Of a stretch of 6,535 nucleotides of DNA, positions 6,370 through 6,535 are shown piece by piece (within the stretch, counting starts at the first letter, position 1; the number at the start of each line of letters is the position of its first letter). The notes below the pieces were generated by a model. The model saw only the letters and a program-made list of their open reading frames with translations. It searched no databases and had not been told where the DNA came from. This DNA is from Acidimicrobiia bacterium (GTDB lineage: Bacteria > Actinomycetota > Acidimicrobiia > IMCC26256 > JAENVU01). The translations under genes and the position numbers were made by a program. Where the stretch lies: the NCBI GenBank assembly GCA_016650415.1, contig JAENVU010000122.1:1-6535 (forward strand), given 5' to 3'.

Positions 6370-6380
6370 GGGGACCCCTC

Positions 6381-6454
6381 GGGGACGTAGCTCAGTTGGC
6401 TAGAGCACCTGCTTTGCAAGCAGGAAGTCGTGGGTTCGAGTCCCACCGTCTCCA
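6381..6454 (+). tRNA. tRNA-Ala (anticodon TGC)
   Basis: A complete 74-base cloverleaf. The acceptor stem GGGGACG pairs with CGTCTCC (6447-6453) and includes a G3-U70 wobble pair, the main identity element of alanine tRNAs. The D-stem is GCTC/GAGC. The anticodon stem is CCTGC/GCAGG (6408-6412, 6420-6424), with loop TTTGCAA and anticodon TGC at 6415-6417. The T-stem is GTGGG/CCCAC with loop TTCGAGT (6435-6441). The discriminator base is A6454. The genome encodes CC but not the final A of CCA (the next base is G), so the CCA end must be completed by the nucleotidyltransferase. It reads GCA and, by wobble, other GCN codons. Confidence 0.98.
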
Positions 6455-6535
6455 CCGAAAAAGTCCTGGTCAGGGGCCTCGGACTGGTCCCGGATCGCTG
6501 TCGGATCGGTCGACGTGCCCACTACGTGCCCACCA
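6455..6535. other. Terminal non-coding tract with short direct repeats
   Basis: These 81 bases between the tRNA and the window edge hold no supported gene. There are two copies of ACGTGCCCAC (6513-6522 and 6524-6533) one base apart, and two of CGGATCG (6491-6497 and 6502-6508). The position just downstream of a tRNA gene is a common site for integrative elements. No integrase motif or copy of the tRNA 3' end can be seen here, so no attachment site is called. Confidence 0.4.

Noticed and set aside
5494..6390. 298-codon plus-strand frame across both paralogues
   Set aside because: Antisense to two homologous minus-strand proteins with good ribosome binding sites; the translation has no recognisable pattern.
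6470..6535. Minus-strand frame that could be the C-terminal end of an integrase
   Set aside because: Only about 20 codons before a TGA, with no integrase catalytic residues visible; the position next to a tRNA is suggestive but not evidence.

Overview
High-GC bacterial chromosomal DNA. The use of GTG starts, a probable leaderless GTG gene and a MoxR/DUF58/transglutaminase operon point to an actinobacterium (possibly an Acidimicrobiia-like lineage). That placement is inferred from style and gene content; no marker gene here fixes it.

Positions 1-4198 hold one tightly packed minus-strand operon, read from right to left. It starts with a MoxR-family AAA+ ATPase (4198-3233), then a membrane-anchored DUF58 protein (3228-2281), a large TgpA-type membrane transglutaminase (2284-161), and the first 42 codons of a small membrane-anchored protein (127-1, cut by the window edge). 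The 4-base gap, the 4-base ATGA overlap and the 33-base gap suggest cotranscription and translational coupling. MoxR ATPases are generally thought to act as chaperones or assembly factors for DUF58/VWA partners. The transglutaminase faces the outside of the membrane, so the operon probably serves a cell-envelope process whose substrate cannot be read from the sequence.

A 97-base divergent spacer (4199-4295) separates this operon from two plus-strand genes: a small NTF2-fold protein resembling SnoaL/limonene-epoxide hydrolases (4296-4718), and a DUF1697 protein (4729-5259) 10 bases downstream. The first of these looks leaderless, with a TAGAGT -10-like hexamer 7 bases before its GTG.

Two minus-strand genes, 5765-5271 and 6276-5812, converge on DUF1697. 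They encode diverged tandem paralogues of about 160 residues that I cannot assign to a named family. Each has a conserved N-terminal motif, a variable small-residue-rich middle (glycine-zipper-like in one, Ala-rich in the other) and a conserved beta-rich C-terminal half. They are the least explained part of the window.

A tRNA-Ala(TGC) gene on the plus strand (6381-6454) follows, and the last 81 bases contain short direct repeats but no supported gene. No CRISPR array, insertion sequence, complete phage gene or rRNA is visible. Most of the window is ordinary core-type sequence.
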